Assembly (NCBI GenBank): GCA_036563485.1
Contig: DATCMI010000001.1
Coordinates: 890,938-954,937 of the forward strand
Reading direction: 5' to 3'
Origin: Sphingomicrobium sp.
GTDB taxonomy: Bacteria; Pseudomonadota; Alphaproteobacteria; Sphingomonadales; Sphingomonadaceae
Length of the DNA: 64,000 nt
Shown in pieces: positions 8,125 to 16,514 of the stretch. Numbering within the stretch: position 1 is the first letter of the stretch; every line of letters starts with the position of its first letter. The notes under the pieces were generated by a model that had not been told where the DNA came from, did not search any database, and saw nothing but the letters and a program-made list of their open reading frames with translations. The position numbers and the translations under genes are program-made.

Positions 8125-9875
8125 CTCCGGTAAAGCGCGTCTAGCCTCGGCGCATATTGCTTCGAGATGACGTGCCGCCGGATCTTCAAAGACGGCGTCA
8201 GCTGCTCGTTTTCGATCGTGAAGCCCTCGTCGGCGAGCACGAAGCGCCGCACCTTCTCGATCACGGACAAGTCCGCGTTCACGCGGTCGACCGCTTTCTG
8301 GAGCCGCTGCTGGACGTCGGGCTTGCCGGCGATCTCCGGATCGGGAACCAGCAGGGCGACGAGGTGCGGGCGGCGGTCGCCATAGACCATTGCCTGGGCG
8401 ATCTCAGGCTGCAGCGTCAGCATGCCTTCGACGCGCTGCGGCGAGACATTGTCGCCCTTGTCGTTGACGATCAGGTCCTTCTTGCGGTCGGTGATAACGA
8501 TCCGGCCCTTGTCGTCGAAATGGCCGACGTCGCCCGTCGCAAGCCAGCCGTCGGGGCTTAGCACCCGCTCCGTTTCTTCCGGGTTGCGCCAATAGCCGTG
8601 CATGACCAGCTCGCCGCGGACCATGATCTCGCCGTCCTCGGCGATCCGCACTTCGGTGTCCTTGATCGGCGGCCCGACGGTCTCCAGGCGGATGCCGACG
8701 CTCGGCCGGTTGGCGCTGATCACCGGCGCCGCCTCGGTCTGGCCATAGCCCTGCAGGAAGGTGATCCCGAGCGACTGGAAGAAAATGCCGATCTCGGGAT
8801 TGAGCGGTGCGCCGCCCGACACCCAGGCCTTGGTGCGGCCGCCGACCTTTGCGCGCAGCTTCTTGCGCAAGGTCATTTCGAGGATGCGGTCCATCGGCAC
8901 GTTCCACGGCTTCAAGCGCCCTTCATATTTCTCGGCGCCGATCGCCATCGCCCGCTTGAAGAGATAGTTCGAAATGCCGCCGCTGCCTTCCAGCCCCTTG
9001 AGGATGCGGCTGCGAAGCATTTCGAACAGCCGCGGCACGACGATCATGATCGTCGGACGCGTCTCCTCGATGTTCGCGGCGAGCTTCTCCAGGCTCTCGG
9101 CATAATAGATCTCGGCGCCGAGCCCGATCGGGAACATCTGCCCGCCGGTATGCTCGAGCGCATGGCTCGCCGGCAGGAACGACAGGAACACCTCGTCGGC
9201 CCAGCCGAAATCGCTGGAGATGACGTCCGTCGCGCCCGCGACATTGTGCAGGATCGCGCCATGGTGCTGCATCACGCCGCGCGGCGCGCCGCCGGTGCCG
9301 CTGGTGTAGATGATGCAGGCGAGATCGCGGCGGCCGACGCTCTTCATCCGCTGGGCCAGCGCTTCGACATCGCTCTTGCCGCCGGCCAGCGTGCTCCAAT
9401 CGTGGAATGCGACCCAATCAGGCGCCTGGATCGCCCGCAGCGGCTCCATCGACACCACATGGTGGCAGTCGGCGGAAGTCAGCACCGCCGGCACCAGATT
9501 CTTCGCCAGCTTCTGGTTCGACACGATGACCGCCCGCGCGCCCGAATCGCCGAGGATGTGCGCGTGGTCGCGGGTGGTGTTCGTCGTGTAGGTCGGCACC
9601 GTGACGCAGCCCGCGGCCATGATGGCGAGGTCGGCGATCAGCCATTCCGGCCGGTTCTCGCTGACCAGGCAGACTCGATCGCCCGGGTGGAGCCCCATCG
9701 CCTTGAGCGCATCGGCAAGCGACGCGACCTGCCGCGCCGCCTCGGCCCAGCTGATCGAGCGCCATTCCCGTTCGCGCTTCGCCCACAGGAAGGGCGCGTC
9801 GCCTTTCTCCCGTGCGCGAGTGAGGAACATCTCGACCAGATTGTCGAAATGCTCGAGCTGCCGAGCCTGCTTCAT
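8121..9875 (-). CDS. Long-chain acyl-CoA synthetase (AMP-forming)
   Basis: Activates fatty acids to acyl-CoA via an acyl-adenylate. The 584-residue ANL-superfamily enzyme resembles the FadD15/ACSL branch. The phosphate loop reads YTSGTGGAPRGVMQHHG, where the usual second Thr is Gly and the usual Lys is Arg. Other motifs are present: GYGQTEAAPVIS, the hinge DGWLATGDVGHFDDKG, and ITDRKKDLIVNDKGDNVSP. The last part lacks a typical PTGK lysine motif; the tail SLKIRRHVISKQY probably supplies it. It overlaps ggt by four bases (ATGA), suggesting coupled translation. Confidence 0.92.
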   Translation of the reverse strand: MKQARQLEHFDNLVEMFLTRAREKGDAPFLWAKREREWRSISWAEAARQVASLADALKAMGLHPGDRVCLVSENRPEWLIADLAIMAAGCVTVPTYTTNTTRDHAHILGDSGARAVIVSNQKLAKNLVPAVLTSADCHHVVSMEPLRAIQAPDWVAFHDWSTLAGGKSDVEALAQRMKSVGRRDLACIIYTSGTGGAPRGVMQHHGAILHNVAGATDVISSDFGWADEVFLSFLPASHALEHTGGQMFPIGLGAEIYYAESLEKLAANIEETRPTIMIVVPRLFEMLRSRILKGLEGSGGISNYLFKRAMAIGAEKYEGRLKPWNVPMDRILEMTLRKKLRAKVGGRTKAWVSGGAPLNPEIGIFFQSLGITFLQGYGQTEAAPVISANRPSVGIRLETVGPPIKDTEVRIAEDGEIMVRGELVMHGYWRNPEETERVLSPDGWLATGDVGHFDDKGRIVITDRKKDLIVNDKGDNVSPQRVEGMLTLQPEIAQAMVYGDRRPHLVALLVPDPEIAGKPDVQQRLQKAVDRVNADLSVIEKVRRFVLADEGFTIENEQLTPSLKIRRHVISKQYAPRLDALYRS

Positions 9876-11569
9876 TGTGCGACCGCGACCCCCTCGCTGC
9901 GCGGGTCGGCACCGCCCGACCAGCTTCCATTGACCAGTCCCACCGCATTCGCCTTGAACGTCATCGGCGATTGCGTGCGCACGTCGGCATGGCCGAGCGC
10001 TCTGAGCTGCGGGATCATCGTTTCCAAAGTGGTGCCGCTCTCGACGAAGACCGTGTCCCCCGGCGCGAAGATCGTCGGCAGTGCGATCGCTTCCTGCGGC
10101 GTCATCTTGAAGTCCGTGTAGCCGATGATCGCCTTGATCACCTGCGCCGGAATGGTCGATCCGCCGGCAGCGCCCACGGTCAGCACCGGCTTGCCCTCAG
10201 GTCCATAGACGATGGTCGGCGCCATCGAGCTGCGCGGCCTTTTGCCGCCCTCAACCCGGTTGGCCACGGGACAGCCGTCCTTCTCCGGAACGAAGCTGAA
10301 ATCCGTCAGCTCATTGTTGAGATAATAGCCGTTCACCATCAGCCCCGACCCGAACACGCTCTCGATCGTCGAGGTTTCCGACGCGACATTGCCCCAGCGG
10401 TCCACCACCGAGAAATGCGAAGTGCCGCGCTCCACCTGGGCCGGCGGCGGGCAGGTGGCCGGCGCGCCGGCAGGCACGCCTGCGACGACACTAGCCATCG
10501 TCGATGTCGGCGAGATCAGCGCCGAGCGCGCGGCGAGATAGGCAGGGTCCGCCAGTCCGGCGAGCGGCACGCGCACGAAGTCCGGATCGCCTATATATTT
10601 GTCGCGGTCGGCATAAGCGAGCCGCTCGGCTTCGGCGAGCAAGTGCCATGCGGTCGGCGACTGCGGCCCCAGCGCCGCGAGGTCGAACCGCTCCAGCATC
10701 TTCAGCGTAGCGAGAACGATAAAACCGCCCGACGAGGACGGGCCCATCCCGCACACCCGGTAGGAGCGATAGGTGCCGCACACCGGCGGCCGCGGCTTGG
10801 CCTCGTAGCTCGCGAGATCGCGCGCGGTCATCGGCGCCGGATTGTGCGCCGCGCCGGAGACGGCGGCAGCGACAGCCTGCGCATTCGGCCCGACGTAAAA
10901 GCTGTCCGGCCCCCGACGTGCAAGCTGCTCCAGGAAGCGGGCGAGCGCCGGGTTCTTGATCGTCGCGCCCACCGGCTTCGGGCTTCCGTCCGGCAGATAA
11001 TAGATCGCCCGCGCCTCGGCCGTCAGGCCGCCGATTGCGCGCCCGCGCTCCAGCGTCGCGTGGAACCGCGGCGTGACCGTGAACCCGTCGCGCGCCAGCC
11101 GGATGGCCGGCTGGAACAAGGCCGCCCAGTCGAGCTTGCCGTAGCGCTTGTGGGCCAGCGCCATCATCCGGATGTTGCCCGGCACGCCGACGCTCCTGCC
11201 GCCCGGCTGCGCGTCGCTGAAGGCCATCGGCTGGCCGTTCACCAGCCACCAGTCGGGCCGCGCCGCCGCCGGCGCTTTCTCGCGCCCGTCGAAGGTGACC
11301 GGCTCTGCGCCGGCTTTCGAATATACCAGGTAACCGCCGCCGCCGATGCCGGAGCTTTGCGGCTCGACCACGGTCAGCGCCAGCATCGTCGCGAAGGACG
11401 CGTCGACAGCATTGCCGCCCTTGCGCAGGATTTCGGCGCCGGCCTCTGCCGCCCGCGGATCGGCCGCGCTGACCATCCCTGAAGCGGCAGTCTGCGCCGG
11501 CCGCGCCGAGGCATTGGTGCCCGAAAGTGCCAGCGCGCCGGCAAGCAGAAGCGAGTGAAGGGTCCGCAT
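9872..11569 (-). CDS. ggt: Gamma-glutamyltransferase/glutathione hydrolase
   Basis: Periplasmic Ntn-hydrolase that cleaves the gamma-glutamyl bond of glutathione. The 565-residue proenzyme has a signal peptide (MRTLHSLLLAGALALSGTNASA). Autoprocessing should occur before the catalytic Thr of the ERGTSHFSVVD motif, with WGNVAS following. Substrate-binding SSGIGGGGYLVY and, in the small subunit, RPRSSMAPTIVY are both present. The length is typical. It lies between pyrD (9 bp upstream) and the acyl-CoA synthetase, apparently one minus-strand operon without an obvious common pathway. Confidence 0.95.
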   Translation of the reverse strand: MRTLHSLLLAGALALSGTNASARPAQTAASGMVSAADPRAAEAGAEILRKGGNAVDASFATMLALTVVEPQSSGIGGGGYLVYSKAGAEPVTFDGREKAPAAARPDWWLVNGQPMAFSDAQPGGRSVGVPGNIRMMALAHKRYGKLDWAALFQPAIRLARDGFTVTPRFHATLERGRAIGGLTAEARAIYYLPDGSPKPVGATIKNPALARFLEQLARRGPDSFYVGPNAQAVAAAVSGAAHNPAPMTARDLASYEAKPRPPVCGTYRSYRVCGMGPSSSGGFIVLATLKMLERFDLAALGPQSPTAWHLLAEAERLAYADRDKYIGDPDFVRVPLAGLADPAYLAARSALISPTSTMASVVAGVPAGAPATCPPPAQVERGTSHFSVVDRWGNVASETSTIESVFGSGLMVNGYYLNNELTDFSFVPEKDGCPVANRVEGGKRPRSSMAPTIVYGPEGKPVLTVGAAGGSTIPAQVIKAIIGYTDFKMTPQEAIALPTIFAPGDTVFVESGTTLETMIPQLRALGHADVRTQSPMTFKANAVGLVNGSWSGGADPRSEGVAVAQ

Positions 11570-11578
11570 CAGGTGGCG

Positions 11579-12604
11579 CTACCTTGTGCCAACCGCCTCG
11601 GCAATGTTGGCCATGCCTTCGCGCTCCAGCCGCTCCGCCAGGCCGAGCGCGATCCGCCTCGCGATCCCCGACCCATGATAGACCATCGCGCTGTACAGCT
11701 GCACCAGGCTGGCGCCGGCGCGGATCCGCTCCCACGCGTCGTCTGCGGTGGCAATCCCCCCGACCCCGATCAGCGGAATCTCCCCGCCGCTCGCCGAGCG
11801 GAAAGCGCGCAGCGCCTTCACCGCCAGCGGCTTCAACGGCGCGCCCGAAAGCCCGCCACTCTCCCCGCGATGCTTGGACTTCAGCGGTGGCCGCGACACA
11901 GTCGTATTGGCGACGATGATGGCGTCGATTCCCTCATCGCTCGCCACCCGCACGATCTGCTCGGGTTCATGCTCTCCAAGATCCGGCGCCACCTTCAAAA
12001 AAATTGGCGGCCCACCGTTCCCCCGCGCCTCCCGCACCGCCGCAAGCAGCGCCTTCAGCGCCCCCTCGTCCTGCAGCTGGCGCAGCCCCGGCGTGTTCGG
12101 CGAACTGATGTTGATCGTGAGGTATCGCGCGACTGGGCTCATCGCCCGCACCCCTTCGGCATAATCGGCGATCCGGTCGGCGCTGTCCTTGTTAGCGCCG
12201 ATATTGACGCCGATGAGCCCCGTCACCCGCCGCAGCCGCGCGAACGCTGCCTGCTGGCCCTCATTGTTGAAGCCCAAGCGGTTGATCACGGCCGCGTCCT
12301 CGACCAGCCGGAACATCCGCGGCTTTTCATTGCCCGGTTGCGGCCGTGGCGTCAGTGTCCCCACCTCGACGAAGCCGAAGCCGAGCCCCAACATCTGCGC
12401 CGGAACCTCGGCATTCTTGTCGAACCCCGCCGCAAGCCCGACCGGGCTCGGGAACTCGAGGCCCCCGACAACCGAGCGAAGGGACGCCGGGAAAGGCGCC
12501 GGGCGTCGCGCCGGTAGCCGCTTCAGCGTCGCGATCGTCGCGCCATGCGCACGCTCGGCGTCGAGCGCGAAAGCGGCGGGGCGGATGAGCGGATAAAGAC
12601 GCAT
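11579..12604 (-). CDS. pyrD: Dihydroorotate dehydrogenase (quinone), class 2
   Basis: Oxidises dihydroorotate to orotate in pyrimidine synthesis, passing electrons to membrane quinone. The 341-residue enzyme shows the N-terminal membrane-associated helices (MRLYPLIRPAAFALDAE), FMN-binding LAAGFDKNAE, the class 2 catalytic serine in INISSPNTPGLRQLQ, the KVAPDL segment and the phosphate loop LIGVGGIATADDAWE. The serine, rather than cysteine, base and the N-terminal extension indicate class 2. It is divergent from the suf operon, with 84 bp between. Confidence 0.97.
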   Translation of the reverse strand: MRLYPLIRPAAFALDAERAHGATIATLKRLPARRPAPFPASLRSVVGGLEFPSPVGLAAGFDKNAEVPAQMLGLGFGFVEVGTLTPRPQPGNEKPRMFRLVEDAAVINRLGFNNEGQQAAFARLRRVTGLIGVNIGANKDSADRIADYAEGVRAMSPVARYLTINISSPNTPGLRQLQDEGALKALLAAVREARGNGGPPIFLKVAPDLGEHEPEQIVRVASDEGIDAIIVANTTVSRPPLKSKHRGESGGLSGAPLKPLAVKALRAFRSASGGEIPLIGVGGIATADDAWERIRAGASLVQLYSAMVYHGSGIARRIALGLAERLEREGMANIAEAVGTR

Positions 12605-12660
12605 CGCCGAGCGCCTAGACTATTCCGGCGCGAAGGTTGAGTTTCCCGGTGCAACGCACT

Positions 12661-12685
12661 AAATCGGACTGGAAAGCTCCGAATA
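12661..12685 (+). promoter_or_regulatory. Candidate Rrf2-type operator in front of the suf operon
   Basis: The half-sites TCGGA (12664-12668) and TCCGA (12678-12682) form an imperfect dyad, extended as AAATCGGACT on one side and TATTCGGAGCT on the complementary strand. The site covers the ribosome-binding region just ahead of the ATG at 12689. Rrf2 regulators of suf operons bind dyads of about this size and commonly repress their own operon. Assignment rests on position and symmetry only. Confidence 0.4.
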
Positions 12686-12688
12686 GCC

Positions 12689-13093
12689 ATGCGTCTTACC
12701 CACCTCGCCGATTATGCGGTCGTGATGATGACCGCCGCCGCCCGCAGGGGCGAAGGCGAACGGCTGTCCGCGACCGAGCTCGCCGAGGAAACCGGCGTGC
12801 CGCTCCCGACCGCGCAGAAGCTGATGGGCAAGCTCGCCGCCGCGGGCCTGCTCGACAGCGTGCGCGGCGCCGGCGGCGGCTTCACGCTCGCGCGGCCCGG
12901 GCAGCAGATCAGCCTCGCCGACATCATCGAAGCGGTCGAGGGCCCGATCGCCATGACCCAGTGCAGCGGCTCGGACGAAAGCTCGGACTGCGCACTCGAT
13001 GCGCACTGCCGTGTGAAGCCGCACATGAACATCGTCAGCAACGCCGTCCGCGGCGCGCTCGGCGCCGTCAGCCTCACGGAACTGGCACGATGA
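12689..13093 (+). CDS. Rrf2-family SUF operon regulator
   Basis: A 134-residue winged-helix regulator ([14 protein letters not shown] start, helix-turn-helix around [20 protein letters not shown], wing [12 protein letters not shown]). Three cysteines near the C-terminus, in [17 protein letters not shown], match the cluster-binding cysteines of IscR-type proteins. It therefore probably reads Fe-S status through a bound cluster and adjusts transcription of the operon it heads. Its TGA overlaps the sufB ATG. The ATG at 12689 is the natural family start. Confidence 0.93.
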   Translation: MRLTHLADYAVVMMTAAARRGEGERLSATELAEETGVPLPTAQKLMGKLAAAGLLDSVRGAGGGFTLARPGQQISLADIIEAVEGPIAMTQCSGSDESSDCALDAHCRVKPHMNIVSNAVRGALGAVSLTELAR

Positions 13094-14559
13094 CAGACGA
13101 CGTCGCCAACGCCGAAATCCGCGAGAAGATCGCGCAGGATTACGAATGGGGCTTCGTCTCCGACGTCGAGCAGGAGTTCGCGCCCAAGGGTCTCAATGAG
13201 GACACCGTCCGGTTCATCTCGGCCAAGAAGAAGGAGCCCGAGTGGATGCTCGAGTGGCGCCTCAGGGCCTATCGCGCCTGGCTGGAGATGGAGGAGGTCA
13301 GCTGGGCCAAGCTCGACATCCCGGCGATCGATTTCCAGGACGCTTATTATTACGCCGAGCCCAAGAAGAAGCCGACGCTCGCGTCATTGGACGAGCTCGA
13401 TCCGGAAATCCGCCGCACCTATGAAAAGCTCGGCATTCCGATCGAGGAGCAGAAGGTGCTCGCCGGCGTCGAAGGCGCGCGCAAGGTCGCGGTCGACGCA
13501 GTGTTCGACAGCGTCAGCGTCGCGACCACCTTCCGCGAGGAACTGTCGAAGGCGGGCGTCATCTTCCTGTCGATCTCGGAAGCCATCCGCGAGCATCCGG
13601 AGCTGATCCGCAAATATCTCGGCTCGGTCGTTCCGCAGCGCGACAATTACTTCGCCTGCCTAAACAGCGCGGTCTTCTCCGACGGTACCTTTGTCTACAT
13701 CCCTGAGGGCGTCCGCTGTCCGATGGAGCTGTCGACCTACTTCCGCATCAATGCCGAGAATACCGGCCAGTTCGAGCGTACTTTAATCGTCGCCGACAAG
13801 GGCAGCTACGTCAGCTACCTCGAAGGCTGCACCGCGCCGATGCGCGACGAGAACCAGCTCCACGCCGCGGTCGTCGAAATCTTCGCGCACGAGGACGCGG
13901 AGGTGAAATACTCGACGGTCCAGAACTGGTACCCGGGCGACGCCGAAGGCAAGGGCGGCATCTTCAACTTCGTCACCAAGCGCGCGCTATGCAGTGGCGA
14001 CCGCTCGAAGGTCAGCTGGACCCAGGTCGAGACCGGCAGTGCGATTACCTGGAAATATCCGAGCTGCATCCTCAAGGGCGACGGCAGCGTCGGCGAATTC
14101 TACTCGGTCGCACTGACCAACAACCGCCAGCAGGCGGACACCGGCACCAAGATGATTCACATCGGCGCCAACACCCGCTCGACGATCGTCAGCAAGGGCA
14201 TCAGCGCCGGCCGCAGCGACAACACCTATCGCGGCCTCGTTCGCGTGCTCCCGAAGGCGGAGAACGTCCGCAATTTCACGCAGTGCGATTCGCTGCTGCT
14301 CGGCGACCAGTGCGGCGCGCACACCGTGCCCTACATCGAGGTCAAGAACCCGACCGCGACCATCGAGCATGAAGCGACGACGTCGAAGATCAGCGAGGAC
14401 CAGCTCTTCTACGCGATGAGCCGCGGCCTCGATCAGGAAGCCGCGGTCGCGCTGATCGTCAACGGCTTCGCCCGCGAAGTGCTCAAGCAGCTGCCGATGG
14501 AATTCGCGGTCGAGGCGCAGAAGCTGCTCGGCATCAGCCTCGAAGGGAGCGTCGGCTGA
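13090..14559 (+). CDS. sufB: Fe-S cluster assembly scaffold SufB
   Basis: Core of the SufBC2D scaffold on which Fe-S clusters are built in the cytoplasm. The 489-residue protein begins [20 protein letters not shown] and has the right-handed beta-helix core with [44 protein letters not shown] and the conserved C-terminal cysteine stretch [16 protein letters not shown]. The length and motifs are fully conventional. The in-frame open reading extends much further upstream, but the family start and the ATGA overlap with the regulator fix the start at 13090. Confidence 0.98.
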   Translation: MTDDVANAEIREKIAQDYEWGFVSDVEQEFAPKGLNEDTVRFISAKKKEPEWMLEWRLRAYRAWLEMEEVSWAKLDIPAIDFQDAYYYAEPKKKPTLASLDELDPEIRRTYEKLGIPIEEQKVLAGVEGARKVAVDAVFDSVSVATTFREELSKAGVIFLSISEAIREHPELIRKYLGSVVPQRDNYFACLNSAVFSDGTFVYIPEGVRCPMELSTYFRINAENTGQFERTLIVADKGSYVSYLEGCTAPMRDENQLHAAVVEIFAHEDAEVKYSTVQNWYPGDAEGKGGIFNFVTKRALCSGDRSKVSWTQVETGSAITWKYPSCILKGDGSVGEFYSVALTNNRQQADTGTKMIHIGANTRSTIVSKGISAGRSDNTYRGLVRVLPKAENVRNFTQCDSLLLGDQCGAHTVPYIEVKNPTATIEHEATTSKISEDQLFYAMSRGLDQEAAVALIVNGFAREVLKQLPMEFAVEAQKLLGISLEGSVG

Positions 14560-14852
14560 TGGCGCGCGCCCTTGTCGTCGCCAACATCCGCTTCAAGGAT
14601 CGCGCTCGCTACGATGCCTATGCAGCGGCCTTCCCTGCCGTGTTCGCAAACAGCGGCGGGAAGATGCTCGCGGCGGACGAAGCACCGCAACTCGAAAGCG
14701 GCGACGGCTCGGGCGTCGACAAGATCGTCGTCATGCGGTTCGACAGCGAGGAAGCGGCGCGCTCCTTTCTCAACTCTCCTGAATATGTGCGGATCGCCGA
14801 AGACCGCGATGCCGGCGCGGACGTGACCGCGTGGATTGTGAAAGCTTTTTGA
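14559..14852 (+). CDS. DUF1330-family small protein inside the suf operon
   Basis: A 97-residue ferredoxin-like-fold (dimeric alpha/beta barrel) protein. Family features are the initial strand ALVVANIRFKDRARYDAYAA, the phrase KIVVMRFDSEEAARSFLNSP and EYVRIAEDRD. The biochemical role of DUF1330 is not known. It is joined by TGATG overlaps to sufB on one side and sufC on the other, so it is translated with the Suf machinery. It has no cysteines, so it is unlikely to hold a cluster itself. It is not one of the standard Suf components. Confidence 0.85.
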   Translation: MARALVVANIRFKDRARYDAYAAAFPAVFANSGGKMLAADEAPQLESGDGSGVDKIVVMRFDSEEAARSFLNSPEYVRIAEDRDAGADVTAWIVKAF

Positions 14853-15682
14853 TGCTCCAGATCAACAACCTCCAGGCGACGGTCGCTGACAAGCCGATCC
14901 TCAACGGCATCACCCTCGATGTGCCGGCCGGCGAAGTGCACGCGATCATGGGGCCGAACGGCTCCGGCAAGTCGACGCTGGCCTACGTGCTCGCCGGGCG
15001 GCCGGGCTATGAAGTGACCGGGGGGTCCGTGATGTTCACCACTTCCGTTCGCCCTGAGCCTGTCGAAGGGCTGTCCTTCCCTTCTGAAGGCAAGAGCGAG
15101 GACAGTGCTTCGACAAGCTCAGCACGAACGGTGGATCTGTTGTCCCTCGAACCGCACGAGCGCGCCGCCGCGGGCCTGTTCCTCGGCTTCCAGTACCCGG
15201 TCGAAATCCCCGGCGTGTCGTACCTGCAGTTCCTGCGCGAAAGCCTCAATTCGCAGCGCCGTGGGCGTGGCCAAGCGGAGCTGTCAGGCGGTGAGTTCAT
15301 CAAGCTCGCGCGTGCGCAGGCTGCGGAACTCGGCATGGACGTCGAAATGCTCAAGCGCCCCGTCAACGTCGGCTTTTCCGGCGGCGAGAAGAAGCGCGCC
15401 GAGATGGTCCAGATGGGCATCATGGACCCGAAGTTCGCGATCCTCGACGAAACCGACAGCGGCCTCGACATCGATGCGCTGAAAGCCGTCGGCGCCGGCA
15501 TCAACCGCATCATGCGCGCCCCCGGCAAGGGCGTGCTCCTCATCACTCACTATCAGCGCCTGCTCGACTATGTGCAGCCGGACCGCGTCCACGTCCTTCG
15601 CGCCGGCCGCATCGAACGCAGCGGCGGGCCGGAACTGGCGCTGGAGCTCGAACGCGAAGGCTATGCCGAGGTCGCGGCTTGA
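14852..15682 (+). CDS. sufC: SufC ATPase carrying an in-frame palindromic-repeat insertion
   Basis: ABC-type ATPase that powers the SufBC2D scaffold. The ATG at 14852 gives 276 residues against about 248 for E. coli SufC. Walker A is GPNGSGKST (residues 34-42), Q-loop FQYP near 113, signature FSGGEKKR, Walker B FAILDETDSGLD and switch TH in LLITHYQR, all intact. The extra length is a segment at about residues 65-93, SVRPEPVEGLSFPSEG continuing to SSARTV, encoded exactly by an 87-bp palindromic repeat (15045-15131). Removing those 87 bases leaves F-TTL-DLLSLEPHERA, aligning without gaps to F-KGK-DLLALSPEDRA of E. coli. The insertion lies in the beta-strand region between Walker A and the Q-loop, where a surface loop could tolerate it. 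Confidence 0.95.
   Translation: MLQINNLQATVADKPILNGITLDVPAGEVHAIMGPNGSGKSTLAYVLAGRPGYEVTGGSVMFTTSVRPEPVEGLSFPSEGKSEDSASTSSARTVDLLSLEPHERAAAGLFLGFQYPVEIPGVSYLQFLRESLNSQRRGRGQAELSGGEFIKLARAQAAELGMDVEMLKRPVNVGFSGGEKKRAEMVQMGIMDPKFAILDETDSGLDIDALKAVGAGINRIMRAPGKGVLLITHYQRLLDYVQPDRVHVLRAGRIERSGGPELALELEREGYAEVAA
15045..15131. repeat. 87-bp palindromic repeat inserted in sufC
   Basis: Two 32-base arms, 15045-15076 and 15100-15131, are near-perfect inverted copies with a 23-base loop. Each arm contains the core TGAGC(C/T)TGTCGAA. Within each arm a 5-bp stem can also form: GCCCT..AGGGC on the left and GTGCT..AGCAC on the right. Between arms these stem bases differ but stay paired, which suggests selection for folding. 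The element is 29 codons long, has no stop in the sufC frame, and is the type of dispersed repeat seen in sphingomonad genomes. Confidence 0.92.
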
Positions 15683-15700
15683 TGAAACGCCTGAACAAGA

Positions 15701-15762
15701 GCGCTCACATTGAGCTTGTCGAAATGCGGGCGCTCGCCCTTCGACAAGCTCAGGGTGAGCGC
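15701..15762. repeat. Second palindromic repeat, between sufC and sufD
   Basis: Arms 15701-15726 and 15737-15762 are inverted copies (GCGCTCAC..TGAGCTTGTCGAA) with a 10-base loop. They differ only at two pairs of positions: AT/AT in one arm and CC/GG in the other, each still paired within its own arm. The core is the same as the copy in sufC. It fills nearly the whole sufC-sufD gap and ends six bases before the GTG chosen for sufD, so it will shape the mRNA just ahead of sufD. Confidence 0.9.
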
Positions 15763-15767
15763 GGTTG

Positions 15768-16514
15768 GTGCCAGTGACCGCACCCTTCCCTACCCACGCC
15801 CATGAGGACTGGCGCTACGCCGACCTCGACGCGCTGAAGCCCGTATGGGAGCAGTTCGCCGAGCCGGTGACGGTGGTCGTTGCGCCGGGAGAAAGCCTCG
15901 AGGAAGTGTGGCTGCCGGTCGCCGACGAGGTCCAGGTCCGGCGCGTCCAGCTCTCGCTCGGCGAAGGTGCGCGCGCTCGCATCTTTGCGCTGAACAACGC
16001 CCCGGTTTACGGCCGCGTCGAGCTTGAGGTCAGCCTTGCGACAAGCGCCGATTTCGAACTGTACGGCGCCAATATCGGCGGCGGGCTTTCGACGAACGAG
16101 TTCGTCACCAAGGTACGCCACCTCGGCCCCAACGGCCGCTCGCGCCAGACCATCCGCTCGGTGCTTAACGGCAAGGCTACCGGCTCCTATCTCGGGAAGG
16201 TCGAGGTCGCGCGCGGCGCCCAGCAAACCGACGGCGAGCAATCGATCAAGGCGATGCTCCTCGACCGCGGCGCCACCGCCAACGCAAAGCCCGAACTCGA
16301 AATCTACGCCGACGACGTGAAATGCGCCCATGGCGCCACCGTCGGCGAGCTCGACCCCATGCAGCTCTTCTACGCCCAGAGCCGCGGCCTCGACCCGGCA
16401 AGCGCTCGCGCGCTCCTGCTCGAAGGCTTCATCATGGGCCTGTGGGATAGCGCCGCGCACGCGGACGCGATTGCCGAGGCGGCCCGTGACGCGCTGCGCA
16501 AGGTGGTCGCATGA
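15768..16514 (+). CDS. sufD: Fe-S cluster assembly protein SufD
   Basis: Partner of SufB and SufC in the scaffold complex. The protein of about 248 residues has the SufD C-terminal beta-helix pattern: GANIGGGLSTNEFVTKVRHL, DGEQSIKAMLLDRGATANAK, and KCAHGATVGELDPMQLFYAQ with the conserved His. It is much shorter than E. coli SufD (about 420), lacking most of the N-terminal helical domain; it still begins with the family WRYADLDAL motif. Start candidates are TTG 15765, GTG 15768 and GTG 15774, all directly after the palindromic repeat; none has a strong Shine-Dalgarno, so the exact start is uncertain. Confidence 0.92.
   Translation: MPVTAPFPTHAHEDWRYADLDALKPVWEQFAEPVTVVVAPGESLEEVWLPVADEVQVRRVQLSLGEGARARIFALNNAPVYGRVELEVSLATSADFELYGANIGGGLSTNEFVTKVRHLGPNGRSRQTIRSVLNGKATGSYLGKVEVARGAQQTDGEQSIKAMLLDRGATANAKPELEIYADDVKCAHGATVGELDPMQLFYAQSRGLDPASARALLLEGFIMGLWDSAAHADAIAEAARDALRKVVA

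Noticed and set aside
12637-13089. Upstream extension of sufB
   Set aside because: The region encodes the Rrf2 regulator in another frame; SufB begins at [13 protein letters not shown].
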